Assembly (NCBI RefSeq): GCF_963576615.1
Contig: NC_088717.1
Location: 26,811,513-26,875,512, forward strand
Direction: 5' to 3'
Length of the DNA stretch: 64,000 nt
Source: Watersipora subatra
Lineage: Eukaryota > Bryozoa > Gymnolaemata > Cheilostomatida > Watersiporidae
Part shown: positions 48,505 to 59,534 of the stretch, in pieces
How the letters are laid out: every line of letters starts with the position of its first letter
How positions within the stretch are numbered: position 1 is the first letter of the stretch
Made by a program: the position numbers and the translations under genes
Notes under the pieces: generated by a model
Told to the model about the DNA's origin: nothing
The model's input: the letters and a program-made list of their open reading frames with translations, nothing else
Databases searched by the model: none

Positions 48505-51500
48505 GTAAGATTTCCTTTCCTATTTTGTTTTTGAGGTTTATTTCCAAACTGCAAGGCCCTCGCCTAGCTCTTATCTCGTTCCTTCTTTGACTGCTTGTTA
48601 GAACATAAGGCCAGCTTTATAATCTAAGTAATTCAAATAACCTAAGTGTAACCTGTCATGATAAAGATGAACTTGAACGAAATTTTAGTAGATTTTATCA
48701 GAAAGTACCGGTATTGTTCTATCATTTGTGATTGTTTTTGATGTTTGAGGTGATCTGACTGCCAGGATATTTCAGAATTTAAATTGACAAAACTTGCTCG
48801 AGGTTAAAATGCTCAGAAGAAAAATACATGCTAAATGACCTCACTAGTTATCGTTGCTGTAGTTGATATCGGCTATTGCGTTTACGGTGCAACAGGTACA
48901 TTTATTTATTCTGCCGGTCTCTTTGCAACTACAGGTGTCATAATCACGCCTTTGCTTGATCTGAGCGTCTTAACCACAATCAAGTTTTGACGATTTTAAT
49001 CTTGAAGCATCTTGGCAGTCCCATCACCTCAAGCATCAAAAACCATCGGAATTGATAGAACAATACTGATACTTTCTGATAAGATCTACTAAAATTCCGT
49101 ATAAGTTCATCTTTAAAAGTTGACTTGCAACAAAATTCACATTACAGTTATTTGATATGAAAAGATTCACCATGTCTTACTCTGTTGTGTTGTAGGTGCA
49201 AAATATGTGGAAAGGTAATTACAAGCTCTTAAAATCTAAAAAACGAACAGAAAATCGCAGCCACATGAGACCGCCGTAGTTTGGATTCCCTTTCCAAAAC
49301 GGCTCAAATGTGATGTAGTTGTGAGAGATGGTTTCTGTTTACACTTTCATGCATCCTTATTCGTCGAAATATCTTCACAAATATACTTCACGCATTCAAT
49401 AAGACTATGTCTATTGTTCTTACGCATCTGTTTTATCTTCATCGTAATGCTGTCACTTTTAGCAGTGACATCTTATGACTTACCGTAAAAATTTGTTTAA
49501 TTGTTTAGCCTTACCTCGAAGGAGTACATATCATTGTCTGATAATCATGACGAGCCTGTTGGTCACTTGTGATAATCGAAAAGTGCTGCAGAAATTATTT
49601 GCAAAGGATTGGGTCACATGATTAGATTACGACTTGCCAATTAGACCAAACCGAAACAAAACTGTAAAGTAGCGAGCTTCTATATTTGATACGGGGTCCT
49701 CGGTAAAACCCGAAGTGTTTGTCATAAACTGGTGCTACGATAAGTTTTTTATTGAGCTTTTTGTTGGCCTTTCAATTCACGTGAGAACATCACGTGACAA
49801 GACAATAACCAAATTTCGTGGCTACGTCAGAGAAATAAAGACATTCCAATCTATGGTGGCTTTTCGTTTTTGAGCTTTTAAGAGCTTTTAATCAACTTTC
49901 CACATATGTGGCACCTACAACACAACAGAGTAAGACATGGTGAATCTTTTGATACCAAATGACTGTAATGTGAATTTTGTTGCAAGTCAACCTTTAAGGC
50001 ATTAAGTGATTTTTTTCTCATTTGGATATGGTCCCGCTTCTAACATGAACGATAGCCTTAATGTATACCAACACAACGGGAAAGTTATAAGGTCATGAAG
50101 GTCATTCATCTCTACCCTCATGATATTTTAGATATGAAACATTGTTAACCTCAGTCTTTACAAGCTTGTGCATTCATTATGTTCTACATCGTTTATGCAG
50201 GTGATGATAGAGTTAGTGAAAACACACTATCACTCATGTGCCATGTTTTAGTAGTAACAATCCTTTTCAATTCTTTAAAAACCATTATGTCAGCTCAGTA
50301 GGTCATCAACTGCTTTGTTCTGCTCAAAAATTATTTTTGTAACAGGTGTGAAATAGGTTCCATGTATGTACCATTGATGATGAAATATAATGCTTGTTCT
50401 ATCGTAAGCTATAAATTATGTCTGTTGTGTTCATATTATGTTAGTTAATAAAAAACTTAAATAAAAATGAAGGTTGACTGTTACAGAGTTAGCCAGTACA
50501 CAAGTGGACAGAGAGTTTTGATAGGAGGTGCTATTACGAGTGCCTTAAGGTTGCATCAGAGAGTACCTCAGATGCGCGTTAGTCGAGAACTACTCGGTGT
50601 GCTGTTGAGGGAAGACAGTGCTCACTACCTTTTCTACAGCGCTCTCATGCTTTTCACATCACAACCCACCAGCAGTATCCTTTTTCTCACAACATACATT
50701 GTTGATTAACTAATAAATTTGATATTGGATATTTATCATGTTGCAAGCAAACAGGTTTTTATTAAAGAGAAGAAAGTGTTTTTCATGTCAAAAATCTGCG
50801 AAAGATTGTCCTTAACAAACCTACAGTGACACTGATGCCTGTATTCCTATTTGCTGTTTTACACGTTACCAAATACACAAAGATTCTGCTGGATGTGAGT
50901 ATCTTTGCGAATAGACTAGTTATATTTTATGAGAGTGAGAAGACAACCACAACTTGTTGACCATTTTATCTTTATAGCTTGCCTCTAGTTTTAAATTTGA
51001 TACTCAATGTGAGCTTAAATGAAGCAGTTGTGACTGACTTTGTTAAAGTATGCAGGGAGCCATGTGCAACTATGGGTTCACCCCAGCCATTTATCTTAGA
51101 ATGGTAGCAACAGATTTGATCACCATTTCAGTCAATGATGTAATGCATTTGACACTAGTTGTCATTAGCGTATCAATAATATCTATTATTAGCTGCTCAA
51201 GCTCCCACTTTCTGCGCTAATCTAAGCTGTTAGTGGTATGGTATTGCAGCTAGCCGGGCCAAGCTCTCTACCACTTATAAGGAGATTGATAGCCAAGATT
51301 GATACAAAGCAGCAAGATGTACTGAAGCTGATAGCCACAGTAGAGATCACTCTCATGCCGACATCGCTGCTTCTTCTTCTTTCGTAAGTTCTTGTTTACA
51401 TGTCAGTCTGTGCTGTGAGCTCACAGTGGCTTGCATGGTTCTTGCAGCTGTTCAGCTGCCAGATGACTAGTGCAAAGCTTATCAAGCAGATTTCCTGCAG

Positions 51501-54500
51501 GTGTTACTTCAGGTCAGTCATGTGTCAGCGCATTGGTATGTTGTTGGTATTGCTTCTGGTTTTCTTTGAAGTCTTAGCTTTATTGCTGCTACTTGTATTG
51601 ATATATTAAGAGAATTCGTGACCTGTTCAAGACATGGTTTTTTCATAAATTTGAGTAATTGGTCCACAAATAGCTGTGCCTAATTGTTTGAAACTGTTTA
51701 AGAAATTAGGAGTTGTCTCCTCTCATTTCAGTCTATATGCGGAGGTAACAGACAACTCCTTATATCACACAGTCATTTTTTCGAAGTTTGTCAAACAACT
51801 GCTTTTTAAGTCAAAACTGCTTTTCAAGTCCGTGATTCTAAACATCTTTTGATTTAAGCATTTGGTGAATGTTTCATGGATTGTCTCTTACGTAATATGT
51901 TTCGTTGCATTTGCTAATTGACTTCAATGTTCTTTTATTTATTCTTGGTGCCACTAATGTATTTATGTGGTTGTCTACGGTTTAACTTAGCTCTGGAAAA
52001 CTAGACTAGTTTCTATTAGTCACAATTACATATATGTACCCTCAAATTGTTAGAATTGTAGAGTTCACGCCAACATTTTAAAGATTTTTGATATTATTCA
52101 GTTGCTTGAGAAATGTTATGACTTGTAATCAATGATATAAACCCCCACAAAGATTGGTGACGGCCATCATGTGGGCGGGGATTGTTGATCGAGCTCTGTT
52201 GGGATTGTACTAGCCTGGGTTTCGGGACTAACACAATTCTCGTGGGGCGGTCGCGTTGCCTTGTTAAGTTTTTGGGTTTAGGTTTTTATTGCAGATATGC
52301 GTCGATTGGGATAACAAACCATTAATCAGCAAATCTTGAATTTCTACAGTGTAGGGGTAATACCTAACCACAAAAATGGATCCATGAAAAATGAAACATT
52401 TCAAATTACCTATTTTTACCAATTTTGAGATTGGTAGGTTTCTTAATTGCTTAAAGTTAAATATAATTTACCCAAATCACCCGAGCAACAGCCTTTTTTC
52501 CCTAGTTTTTGATTAATATTTTGCCATCCCTACCATAAAATGACAAAGGCTTTCATCGTTGTCACATTGTTTGACCTGGCCAATAAGATGGGACAGCAGG
52601 TAAAGCTGTGCAGTGTAGTTTTCATACTCAAAATCTAAATCTGAAACCAAATTTGGGCCATTTCACAATGGCGACTATTAATATCATGAATGCTTGTGAA
52701 TGGCGACTGACTGGTCATAACTGTGACAATATTGGGCAACTATATTTATTTGACAACAAAATGACTAACAGATTAGCAAAATAACCACAATTGTTCATAA
52801 TATTTGTAAATTTACAAGGGGTTTTATTCAGCATATTTCTTTGTTCTGGTGCCATGTTTGGGTTCATCCCAACAGAGCTCGATTAACAAACCCCGCCCAC
52901 ATGATGGCCGTAACCATCCCTGCGGGGGTTTTATATAATTGTTGTAATTTACTGATAATATAGGTATTCTTAGATAAACATCTCCTGTTACTAACAATCT
53001 AAAAATATTTTTACCGATTTTATTGTTTGAGAAGTTATCACACCTTTGGCTGTTTATTTGTTATACTTTTGTATAATTCATAGTAATAACTCTGCTACTC
53101 GCTTATTTATTTCTATCCACTTGTAGAGGCTTCGCTACACTTGTCCTCCCCTTCCTCTACTACAGATTCCTATGTATGAGGTATACTTCTGTGAGAAATC
53201 CTTACTGCAGGTAAGAACAACTCCACTCAGTTTCTGATTGACACGCTGTATTATGCCATTGATGGTAATCTATAGTTAGACCAGCAGGGCCACACTTTTG
53301 CCACAGTTCACCACTTTGTTACGAGAGTGATTGCATGCTGTTACTTATCACAACTCATTCTAAATGGATTTCATCTCAGTCCCATGGAAAGTGACCACTA
53401 CTTCTCAGCAATTTATGTTCTGCATTTTGCTACATAGTTTAGTTATGATATGGTAGAGTTTATACTAACCGTCTTTATTTTGAAAGTGAGTTAGCTGATG
53501 GGTGGTTTCGTAACTCAGCTCTAATTGCATGTTTTTTATCTGTGGCAACAATTTGATCAACAATCATCAAAACCATATCACTTTAAAAGAGTGGTGAAGG
53601 GCCTGTTTAAATATTGGGTGGCTAGAATATGCCAAGTTATCGCTTCATAACTTGATAAGATAATTGCTTTTAAACACGATAAATCCATATTCTCAGGTTC
53701 TTTGAAAATTATAACATTGAAATTTTAATTTAATCGAGATTGCAACTCAAATATTACCTCAATATTACCAGTTGGTACCAGTTAAATATTACCTCAATAT
53801 GTGCTGTTTAAACATAACAGTTGGTACCAGTTAAATATTACCTCAATATGTGCTGTTTAAATATAACAGTTGGTACCAGTTAAATATTACCGTGTGCTGT
53901 TTAAACATAACAGTTGGTACCAGTTAAATATTACCGTGTGCTGTTTAAACATAACAGTTGGTACCAGTTAAATATTACCGTGTGCTGTTTAAACATAACA
54001 GTTGGTACCAGTTAAATATTACCGTGTGCTGTTTAAACATAACAAATGGTACTAGTTAAAAAAAGCTCTGTCGATAGGTCTTTTAATGTACTATCATTAA
54101 TCTCCATACTGTGCTTCGCTTGATGCAGCGGTCGATGTTGTTGTTCTGTTGTTGAGCTAGTCAATATATATACATGTATAATCAAGTGTTTGGCTGTCGT
54201 CATTCGTTTGTCCAGTTAGTAGTGATTGGTTAAAATATGCAAGCATGCAGTCATGTGTGCCGTGACAGATCATGGTATGTAATGGTTGTAAGCACAATTA
54301 TTTCGAAACATGGCAAGGTGGATGCATGGTCTAGTGGTAGTGAGCTCGGTTTCACATTCGGGCATCGTAATGTCTGGGTTCAATTCCTGGGAGGTGCAAT
54401 CTTTCTTCCTAACGCTTTTAGCTGGCATCGGACAAACATGGCTCTTATTATAGTAAATAATAAAATATTAGCTTAAAGGTTGACTTGCAACAAAATTCAC

Positions 54501-56510
54501 ATTACAGTTATTTGGTATCAAAAGATTCACCATGTCTAACTCTGCTGTGCTGTAGATGCAAAATATGTGGAAATGTGATTACAAGCTCTTAAAAGTTCAA
54601 AAATGAAAAGCCGCCGTAGATTGGAATCTCTTTTTTTCGATAACGTAACCACGAAATTTGGTTATTGTCTTGTCACGTATGTTCTCACGTGAATTGAAAG
54701 GCCAATAAAAAGCTCGATATGCAACTTATTGTAGCACTAGTTTATGACAAACACTTTGGGTTTTACCGAAGACCCCGTATCAAATATAGATGCTCGCTAC
54801 TTTACAGTTTTGTTTCGGCTTGATCTAATCGTCAAGTCGTAATCGGATCATGTGACCCAATACTTCGCAAATAACTTTTGCAGCACTTGTCGATTATCAC
54901 AGGTGACCAACAGGCTCGTCATGTTTATCAGACAATGATATGTACTCCTTCGAGGTAAGGTTAAAAAATTAAATGAATTTTTACGGTAAGTTATAGGATA
55001 TCACTGCTAAAAGTGACAGCATTACAATGAGGATAAAACAGACGCGTAAGAACAATAGACATGGTTTTATTGAATGCGTGAAGAATATTTGTGAAAATAT
55101 TTCGACGAATAAAGTTGCATGAAAGTGTAAACAGAAATCATCCACAACTACGTCACATTTGAGCCATTTTGGAAAGAGAATCCAAACTACGGCGGTCTAG
55201 TGTGGCTGCGATTAACTGTTCGTTTTTTAGCTTTTAAGAGCTTGTAATCAAATTCCCACATATTTTGCACCTACAATCCAACAGAGTAAGACATGGTTAA
55301 TCTTTTGATATCAAATAACTGTAATGTGAATTTTGTTGCTAGTCAACCTTTAAGTTACTCAAATTTATTAGTTAAATAAATTTAGTCAGTGGCAACTTCA
55401 TTACCTGCCACTGTTTATAACCTGCCACTGTTCATTACCTGCCACTGTTTATTACCTGCCACTGTTTATAACCTGCCACTGTTTATTACCTGCCACTGTT
55501 TATTACCTGCCACTGTTTATTACCTGCCACTGTTTATTACCTGCCACTGTTTATTACCTGCCACTGTTTATAACCTGCCACTGTTTATTACCTGCCACTG
55601 TTTATTACCTGCCACTGTTTATAACCTGCCACTGTTTATTACCTGCCACTGTTTATTACCTGCCACTGTTTATTACCTGCCACTGTTTATTACCTGCCAC
55701 TGTTTATTACCTGCCACTGTTTATAACCTGCCACTGTTTATTACCTGCCACTGTTTATTACCTGCCACTGTTTATAACCTGCCACTGTTTATTACCTGCC
55801 ACTGTTTATTACCTGCCACTGTTTATTACCTGCCACTGTTTATTACCTGCCACTGTTTATAACCTGCCACTGTTTATAACCTGCCACTGTTTATAACCTG
55901 CCACTGTTTATTACCTGCCACTGTTTATAACCTGCCACTGTTTATAACCTGCCACTGTTTATAACCTGCCACTGTTTATAACCTGCCACTGTTTATTACC
56001 TGCCACTGTTCATTACCTGCCACTGTTCATTACCTGCCACTGTTTATAAGCTATTTCAAATCTTGAGCGAATGTGTATCATTGTGATGGATTAATCATTA
56101 ATATTGAAAAATATATCATCATATTTGAATTATGCATTGGCCAAACACACAGAAATAAACATACACCTTCATTTAAAAGTTAATATGGTAAATGTAGTAT
56201 ATGCTGATTAAAAATACATTTTCTATGCAAAAAAATTGTTGTGACTCATGCAACGTCAGGCTTTAGCTAGTGGCTGTCAAACTTCCATATCAAACTTGCA
56301 GAGGGTGTGGAACCAGATTAAATTTATATTAATGCAGTTTAGTTACCGTGTCCATTTTAAATTCATTTCAGAACTGTGTTTTATGAGATGAGAGTCCTCT
56401 CCGAATATTTGGCAAGAGACCAGCGCTGCCCCTCGTTCTGCAGTAATGTCATTTATAAGGTGATAGGCTTTGTCTCCAGAATGGCTCCTGTGACTTCAAC
56501 GCAAGGATGA
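48314..56510 (+). CDS. TMEM33: transmembrane protein 33 (whole gene, six coding exons)
   Basis: Joining 48314-48504, 50487-50674, 50827-50894, 51250-51383, 53127-53210 and 56372-56510 gives 804 bases and 267 residues with TGA. All junctions are GT-AG and in phase. The protein follows TMEM33 (Drosophila Kr-h2, yeast Pom33 family) along its length: MWIARLTTIFF, ITSALRLHQR, LREDSAHYLFYS, VLHVTKYTKILLD, SSLPLIRRLIAKI, LPFLYYRFL, RNPYCRTVFYE, and FVSRMAP near the end. The family are multi-pass proteins of the ER and nuclear envelope that bind reticulons and shape ER tubules. Hydrophobic segments lie in exons 1, 2/3, 4 and 5. The hydrophilic N-terminus (about 40 residues, Gly/Glu-rich) is longer than in vertebrates. 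The ATG follows TTCTGCTTGTTCGTCAG, an acceptor-like sequence, so a 5' non-coding exon is likely. Confidence 0.93.
48662..49112. mobile_element. 450-bp palindromic MITE in TMEM33 intron 1
   Basis: AAAGATGAACTTG...TTTTAGTAGATTTTATCAGA at the left; TCTGATAAGATCTACTAAAA...AAGTTCATCTTTAA at the right. Same family as 23217-23683. Its right end abuts the TTAA that starts the next element. Confidence 0.8.
49117..49993 (+). mobile_element. 877-bp TTAA-flanked TIR element, copy 1 (TMEM33 intron 1)
   Basis: Ends (A)AGTTGACTTGCAACAAAATT and, read inward from the right, AGGTTGACTTGCAACAAAAT. TTAA flanks it at 49113-49116 and 49994-49997. Inverted repeats extend over 40 bases, and the two sides stay partly complementary further in (GTGAATCTTTTGAT, CACATATGTGGCACC). 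TTAA duplications with AGG-type ends suggest Kolobok or piggyBac-type mobilisation. No coding frame. Confidence 0.85.
49998..50486. other. TMEM33: rest of TMEM33 intron 1
   Basis: Unique A+T-rich sequence up to the exon 2 acceptor. No other feature seen. Confidence 0.5.
50487..50674 (+). CDS. TMEM33: TMEM33 coding exon 2
   Basis: Encodes VSQYTSGQRVLIGG, ITSALRLHQRVPQ and HYLFYSALMLFTSQPTS. Acceptor TGTTACAG|AG. The donor AGCA|GTATCC is weak, but it is the only one that keeps phase, and it gives the family length across the junction. Confidence 0.9.
50827..50894 (+). CDS. TMEM33: TMEM33 coding exon 3
   Basis: Encodes 22 residues TLMPVFLFAVLHVTKYTKIL plus LD, part of the second or third membrane helix. 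Acceptor CCTACAG|TG, donor CTGGAT|GTGAGT. Confidence 0.92.
51250..51383 (+). CDS. TMEM33: TMEM33 coding exon 4
   Basis: Encodes LAGPSSLPLIRRLIAKIDTK, QQDVLKLIA and the helix TLMPTSLLLLL. Acceptor GTATTGCAG|CTA, donor CTTTC|GTAAGT. Confidence 0.95.
51384..52138. other. TMEM33: TMEM33 intron 4, left part
   Basis: Intron sequence after exon 4. The 69-codon frame at 51400-51609 is in intron, hydrophobic and unsupported. Confidence 0.5.
52139..52932. mobile_element. ~800-bp MITE in TMEM33 intron 4
   Basis: The left end AAACCCCCACAAAGATTGGT, then GACGGCCATCATGTGGGCGG and ATCGAGCTCTGTTGGGAT, returns in reverse complement at the right end (GGGGGTTT at 52924-52931). The inverted repeats are about 70 bases long. 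TATA/ATAT stands on both sides, so the target is A+T-rich, but the exact duplication cannot be fixed. Confidence 0.75.
53127..53210 (+). CDS. TMEM33: TMEM33 coding exon 5
   Basis: Encodes GFATLVLPFLYYRFLCMRYT and SVRNPYC, the conserved FxxYRFLxxRY...RNPYCR block. Acceptor CTTGTAG|AG, donor CTGCAG|GTAAGA. Confidence 0.95.
53735..54050. repeat. 44-bp minisatellite in TMEM33 intron 5
   Basis: Six to seven copies of AGTTGGTACCAGTTAAATAT plus TACCGTGTGCTGTTTAAACA and TAAC; the first two have an extra CTCAATAT. Confidence 0.9.
54230..54470 (+). mobile_element. tRNA-derived SINE in TMEM33 intron 5
   Basis: Best-preserved copy of the SINE family. It shows a head (CGTGACAGATCATGGTATGT), A box GCATGGTCTAGTGGTAGTGA, B box GGGTTCAATTCC and tail GGCTCTTATTATAGTAAATA. 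A TTAA element starts immediately after it. Confidence 0.8.
54477..55349 (-). mobile_element. 873-bp TTAA-flanked TIR element, copy 2 (TMEM33 intron 5, inverted)
   Basis: Ends AGGTTGACTTGCAACAAAAT with TTAA at 54473-54476 and 55350-55353. The interior is the reverse complement of copy 1: CCAACAGGCTCGTCATG here against CATGACGAGCCTGTTGG there. The two copies therefore lie in opposite orientation. Confidence 0.85.
55395..56049. repeat. 17-bp minisatellite, about 38 copies, grown from family D sequence
   Basis: Unit CCTGCCACTGTTTATAA/TTA. Flanks (GGCAACTTCATTACCTGCC on the left, CTGTTTATAAGCTATTT on the right) match the reverse complement of the family D motif GCTTATAAACAGTGGCAGGT followed by AATGTAGTTGCC. 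Confidence 0.95.
56372..56510 (+). CDS. TMEM33: TMEM33 coding exon 6
   Basis: Encodes TVFYEMRVLSEYLARDQRCP and the C-terminal helix with VIGFVSRMAPV, ending STQG-stop. Acceptor CATTTCAG|AA. Confidence 0.93.
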
Positions 56511-56611
56511 TGACTGTCTAGACAATACCAGATGTACATGTGATAGTTGACATATATTTGCTTGATTTATAGGAAATTTGTTTTTTTGTAAAAAATTTTG
56601 TAGGCCTTTCT

Positions 56612-56940
56612 GCACATCGGTTGATACTGTAACTGCGCATCGGTTGATACTGTAACTGCGCATCGGTTGATACTGTAACTGCGCATCGGTTGATACTGTA
56701 ACTGCGCATCGGTTGATACTGTAACTGCGCATCGGTTGATACTGTAACTGCGCATCGGTTGATACTGTAACTGCGCATCGGTTGATACTGTAACTGCGCA
56801 TCGGTTAATACTGTAACTGCGCATCGGTTGATACTGTAACTGCGCATCGGTTGATACTGTAACTGCGCATCGGTTGATACTGTAACTGCGCATCGGTTGA
56901 TACTGTAACTGCGCATCGGTTGATACTGTAACTGCGCATA
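56612..56940. repeat. 23-bp minisatellite just after TMEM33
   Basis: About 14 almost identical copies of CGGTTGATACTGTAACTGCG plus CAT, starting 100 bases past the TMEM33 stop; probably in its 3' UTR. Frames on the minus strand (MRSYSINRCAV repeats) are by-products. Confidence 0.95.
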
Positions 56941-57093
56941 ATTTGAACTACAGCTATTTCTATGCTTTAGCTTTTATTAAGCCTTGACCCTCTGTTCCTG
57001 CAGCATGTTTTTATGAATGTATCTTGATCCTTCTTAAGTACAATACACTTGTATTTATCTATGAATACATTACAAATTTTACCTACATATAGC

Positions 57094-59229
57094 CAGAGCT
57101 GCTTTCAAATGACTTTTTTATGACTCAAATCAAATCATATCTGGCAAACAACAAATCAAATCCCCTACCCTTGTCAGCAGATTCGAAGCATGACTCAAAT
57201 CATGACTTTTTATGACTCAAACCAAATCATATCTGGCGAACAACAAATCAAATCAAATCCCCTACCCTTGTCAGCAGATTCGAAGCAAATCAAATCGAAT
57301 CAGCCCAATAACAAATTCAAATCCTGAATCATTTGAGAATGATTTGAAATACTCTTTCAAATTGTTCGCTCAATTATTGCATAGTATGATCAATCTACAG
57401 TATAGCTGTAGCGGCGTAGCCTGTACTCCTATCCATAGGACCTGAACCAGGGGGAAAGGGTAGGGGGTTTGCCCCCCTGCCTGTTTTGGGTTCTATGGAT
57501 AGGAATAGTATAACTGTATCTCCGTACCACTATATGTATTATGTATGCGAAAATCATCACTTGATACGGTTTTTTTCTTTGTTCTACAAGGTATGTTAAA
57601 ACATCATGGCAAAGCACATCATACCATTGGCTCGATACATCAATGAATGAGTGGAGGGTTATGTAACAGTTTATGGTCATGGCTGTGACTGCTTTTATCG
57701 AAGCTTTTAAGCAAGAATGTACAAATGTAAAAAAAAACCTTTAGATACTTGTTTAAAGTTACAAAATATAAGATACAAATTTAAGTTAGAACCTAAAAAT
57801 ATTGGCAAGTGAAACACAGTTACTGAGGCTTGAACTTGAAAGAAACGAAACTAAGCATTGAGCCTATAATCAACAGTTACATAATATTAACACATTTACT
57901 TAAATATACTTGTTGCATTTTAGAAAAACTAGCTTGCACAAGTTTTCAGATGTCAAGGAGCTCCTGTGTGGCCTCATGATGAAGCCACTTTTACTATAAA
58001 CCCGTTATATGGGAGCTGATGAAGCTGGTACTGAAAGGACCTTCAGCGCCTGCTTGATAAGCCTCAGTAACTGTGTCTCACCTTGCCAATAGCTTAGAGT
58101 GTTACAAGAAGATCTGCTTTTCGCCATATACTTTTCAATCTCCTGATTTACTGAATCCAGGTTACTTGTACTAGCTAAAGGTGCTCTATTCAAAAAATTA
58201 GCGAACATATCTTCATTATTACATATTTGTATTTGCTGAGTGCATGTGACTTCCTCTCTCTGTACATCTTCCTTTTTAATCGAAATCCCGTTTTAAGTAT
58301 TATACTTCACTTAGTAAGTAAGTGACTGTGTAAAAGATATTATTAATTATATTATTATACATATAATATAATTAATTATATAATTAGAATGTATACATAA
58401 ATGGTAATGTTAAATCTATGTATGATATATAATTATTACATTTATTATACTTACTTGGATAGAACGTTATTGTTATGCTATTCCTTTATAATTTAAAATA
58501 ATAAATTAAATCAAAATTTTATTTAATATTATTTTAATAAATTTGATATAACAAATAAAATTTTAATTTATTTTATTAATTAAATTCTACCCAATTGTAA
58601 TATAATGCATATTTATATTCATGAAACTTGTCATTACTGTGAATATTGAATGTGTCCGCGGCATGGAATAGTATTGTATGGAATATTATATATTATAATA
58701 CTCTATTCATTCATTCATGCTGTAGGCACAGCACAAGTAATTTTTATTTTGACTAGTGACTGTGAGTTTACAGTGAGATAGTCACAACCAATTTCTAGCA
58801 ATCAAATAATTGACATCAAAGTATTCAATGCCAGCAACTACAAACGTGCCTTTTCCACAACTTACCAGAGCTGCTCATGTTGATTTCTTTTACACACACG
58901 ACACGCAGTCGTTTTCTTTTTTCTGTAGAGGGACACGCGCGCGGTTGCTTAGCCTCGGTACCGATGGTGCGCATTTCTTGCCAAAGTTTGGGCTAACTTC
59001 GCAAACGTCGTAAAAATGTTTCGATCGGTCACAGAAGACAAGGCTATCAATAGCGATGTGATTTGAATTATTTTTCAAATCAAGTCTTCAAATCAGCCCG
59101 AAACTTCAAATCAAATCAAATTACTTCCAAAACTTTTCAAATCAAATCATCATTTGTGTCAAATCAGTACAAAATGATTTGCTTCAAATATTCAAATATT
59201 CAAATCACCATGATTTGAGAGCAGCTCTG
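57094..59229 (-). mobile_element. 2.1-kb hAT element, internally deleted
   Basis: Ends CAGAGCTGCTTTCAAAT and, inward from the right, CAGAGCTGCTCTCAAAT. CATATAGC is duplicated at 57086-57093 and 59230-59237. An 8-bp duplication and CAGxG...CTCAAA ends are hAT hallmarks. Many CAAATCAAATC words lie near both ends. A transposase C-terminal fragment is on the minus strand, and a ~90-bp inverted repeat (57425-57508, CCTATCCATAG) is nested inside. Confidence 0.9.
57900..58208 (-). pseudogene. hAT transposase C-terminal fragment with an internal stop
   Basis: The frame contains an LDSVNQEIEKYM segment, a helical stretch, then VPASSAPI. An in-frame TAA at about 58003 interrupts it exactly where hAT proteins carry the ERVFS box. 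Beyond it the same frame continues with SGFIMRPHRSSLT and LVFLKCN, which are typical of the hAT C-terminal dimerisation region, before a natural end at 57900. The N-terminal zinc finger and most of the catalytic domain are absent, so no active transposase is made. Confidence 0.85.
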
Positions 59230-59528
59230 CATATAGCCTACAAAAGTGAATGCGTTTTGCTGCTGTAAAAAAATTGTCCTCTCAGTTGAAGAAGTGCTAG
59301 AAGAAGATAACTCCTTATTCTATTGTCATAACCGTTGCTCAATATCATGAATTCAGTAGTTTATTTTGTCGCAAACAAAACTTGTTATCTATACATGTAG
59401 TTGTCAGCTATAACAAACCAAGTATCTTCCAAGGAGTGTGCTAACACTGTTTGCTGTACCCGTAGTATGGTTAGAAATATGTTAGTTTTGTTTGTAGCAA
59501 AGGAAAGACACCTTCATGCCTATAAGGC

Positions 59529-59534
59529 AATAAA
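59529..59534 (+). promoter_or_regulatory. TMEM33: candidate TMEM33 poly(A) signal
   Basis: AATAAA followed within 20 bases by a GT-rich stretch (TTGTGATGCAAGC, TTGGTGAGTGTCTTC), the usual cleavage context. I found no AATAAA between the TMEM33 stop and the hAT element. If this is the signal, the 3' UTR is about 3 kb and contains both the 23-bp array and the hAT element. Confidence 0.4.

Noticed and set aside
55389-55862. 157-codon frame
   Set aside because: Translation of the 17-bp array in a TMEM33 intron.
56496-56916. 101-132-codon minus-strand frames
   Set aside because: Translations of the 23-bp array, overlapping the TMEM33 last exon on the wrong strand.
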